64,000 nt of DNA from assembly GCF_014529535.1 (NCBI RefSeq), contig NW_023503423.1, forward strand, positions 5,876,473 to 5,940,472, given 5' to 3'. Both the position numbers and the translations under genes were made by a program. Below the pieces are notes generated by a model, which searched no databases, had not been told where the DNA came from, and saw nothing but the letters and a program-made list of their open reading frames with translations. Below are positions 62,626 to 64,000 of this stretch, one piece after another. This stretch comes from Bradysia coprophila. Its lineage: Eukaryota > Arthropoda > Insecta > Diptera > Sciaridae. Within the stretch, counting starts at the first letter, position 1, and each line of letters opens with the position of its first letter.

Positions 62626-64000
62626 TTTATAAAATTTAGTCTTTCTTAAAGGTACTGAGCTATGTAGCGTGCGAAAAAAATGTGAAAAAGCCCAAGTGCG
62701 AAAAAAAATAATCAAAAACGCACTGTGAAATAAATACCTTCAAAACGACATTAAATGGATGCATGGAAAGGTGATGATTATGGACCGGAATTGCGAAAAT
62801 GTTAAAAAGAATGTTTGTTTCAATTCTACCATAGACTTGCGAATACAGGCAGAGCATAGGTTTGCAAAATCAATTGCCAAACTACAAATGTTGTTCTCAT
62901 TGTGGTAAAGAACTGATTTTCACATTTTGATGTAATAGATTTCTGACTCGATTCATTTTCTGTTTTGAAATACCAAATCCATTTTATATTGGTCTTGAAG
63001 TACTAAATTAAATTGAATGTACGCGTTGTACAAAGTTATCGTTGCGCCGCTCTTCAACATAAACAAAAATAATTTAAATCTGGAACATGTTTGACGTTAA
63101 AAGTTTGTAGCGTTTAGCTTCCACATTTTAGCTTAATCCTAGTAGAACAACGCTCTCTTCTCTTCCCTCTACATGACTTACCAAGTCTCTAACTTTAAAA
63201 CTCAATGTCACATCAGCAAGATTTTCTTTTATTCCGCATGATATGTCCCATTCAAATGAATTTCTTCAGGTTATGAAATTGTGAAGGTATTTGCTTTGTG
63301 TGTTGGAAAATTCTTTTCGTTGTTATAATGTACAAGGGTTTTATACAAACAATTCTTAAGAAAAGCTCGCGACAGATATGCTCTTTACTATGGGATTTTT
63401 TTTCCTTCGTTGAACCCTTATGTAAATATGCATGGTTTTCGTTGTATATGTACAATTCGTCATTCGTCACAAACAGATAACATCGGTATTCAAACGTAAT
63501 GGTCATGAAAATCAAAATAATAGATCGCCTTGAAGACAAACATCTTCATCAAACCTTTGCTGAGGTAGAAAAAAAAGTGCGTTGCCTTTTGAACAAAGGT
63601 CTAGCACTATCAAAGCCCAGACAAAGACGGGAAGCATGCGCCGGTCGTCTTTCGATAATGTTATTGTTCATGTTTTTTTTCGGCAAGCTGTAACACATTT
63701 TTCCACTTTCCATTTCCAAAAAGGAAAAATGAAAACATAAATTGAGATAATATTTATGATGGAGTGGATCGAGTGGATTTATTGAATTTGAAACTTTTAT
63801 ATGTTCGTTCGATGGTAAATATTTGAGAGAGATTTTATTTTCATTGATCCGATAGAATTTCATTGTTTACGGTTTATGAGCTTTCATCTAGATTAACAAA
63901 CAAGAAGTTAATCTTTTTACATTGCCGAGTTATGAACGACCTTTAAAACTTTTACGATCTTTTATTTCGATACAAACATTAAACGTTACAACCAAGACCT
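62626..64000. other. Intron to the right edge, nothing recognised
   Basis: AT-rich. No exon with the needed phase or AMPK gamma CBS motif was found. The frames 63252-63539, 63499-63693 and 63549-63863 overlap on opposite strands and have no recognised domain. Confidence 0.4.

Overview
The window looks like nuclear DNA of an insect, most likely a lower (nematoceran) fly. Support: strong AT bias, many 55-75 bp introns with GT...AG ends beside very long introns, animal-type genes, and a dense load of small inverted-repeat transposons. Species and chromosome cannot be told from the sequence. All exon models were built by hand from reading frame, splice sites, phase matching and remembered family motifs; no database was searched.

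Layout. (1) 1-5141, minus: 18 exons of an RGS-PX sorting nexin closest to SNX13 (membrane anchor, PXA, RGS, PX, Nexin_C); its 3' end lies beyond base 1. (2) 5142-8031: intergenic, with a 52-bp-arm hairpin and a decayed reverse-transcriptase-type polyprotein remnant carrying a nested inverted-repeat element. (3) 8032-9148, minus: a complete three-exon SLC35B1-type ER nucleotide(-sugar) transporter. (4) 9149-18062: a transposon cluster: inverted-repeat elements, a diverged foldback element split by a 5'-truncated jockey-like LINE with an open 937-codon frame, and a 5S rRNA-derived fragment. (5) 18063-19744, plus: a compact four-exon secreted protein with a ZP-N-type module. (6) 19745-22177: intergenic, including a 19-bp satellite-like array. 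(7) About 22.2 kb to past the right edge, plus: one long gene with at least three alternative 5' ends (about 22.2/26.2 kb, 37.2 kb, 50.6 kb) that join shared exons at 43.0-43.9 kb and 50.9 kb. The encoded part is disordered, Ser/Arg/Lys-rich sequence. I tentatively match it to the long N-terminal regions of insect AMPK gamma (SNF4Agamma/loechrig); the CBS domains that would prove this are not in the window.

The genes do not form an operon or pathway. The introns of the last gene hold most of the remaining length and contain many foldback elements, several with readable target-site duplications (TTAA, TTA, TA), plus at least three dispersed repeat families with copies tens of kb apart. I found no CRISPR array and no convincing intact tRNA gene.
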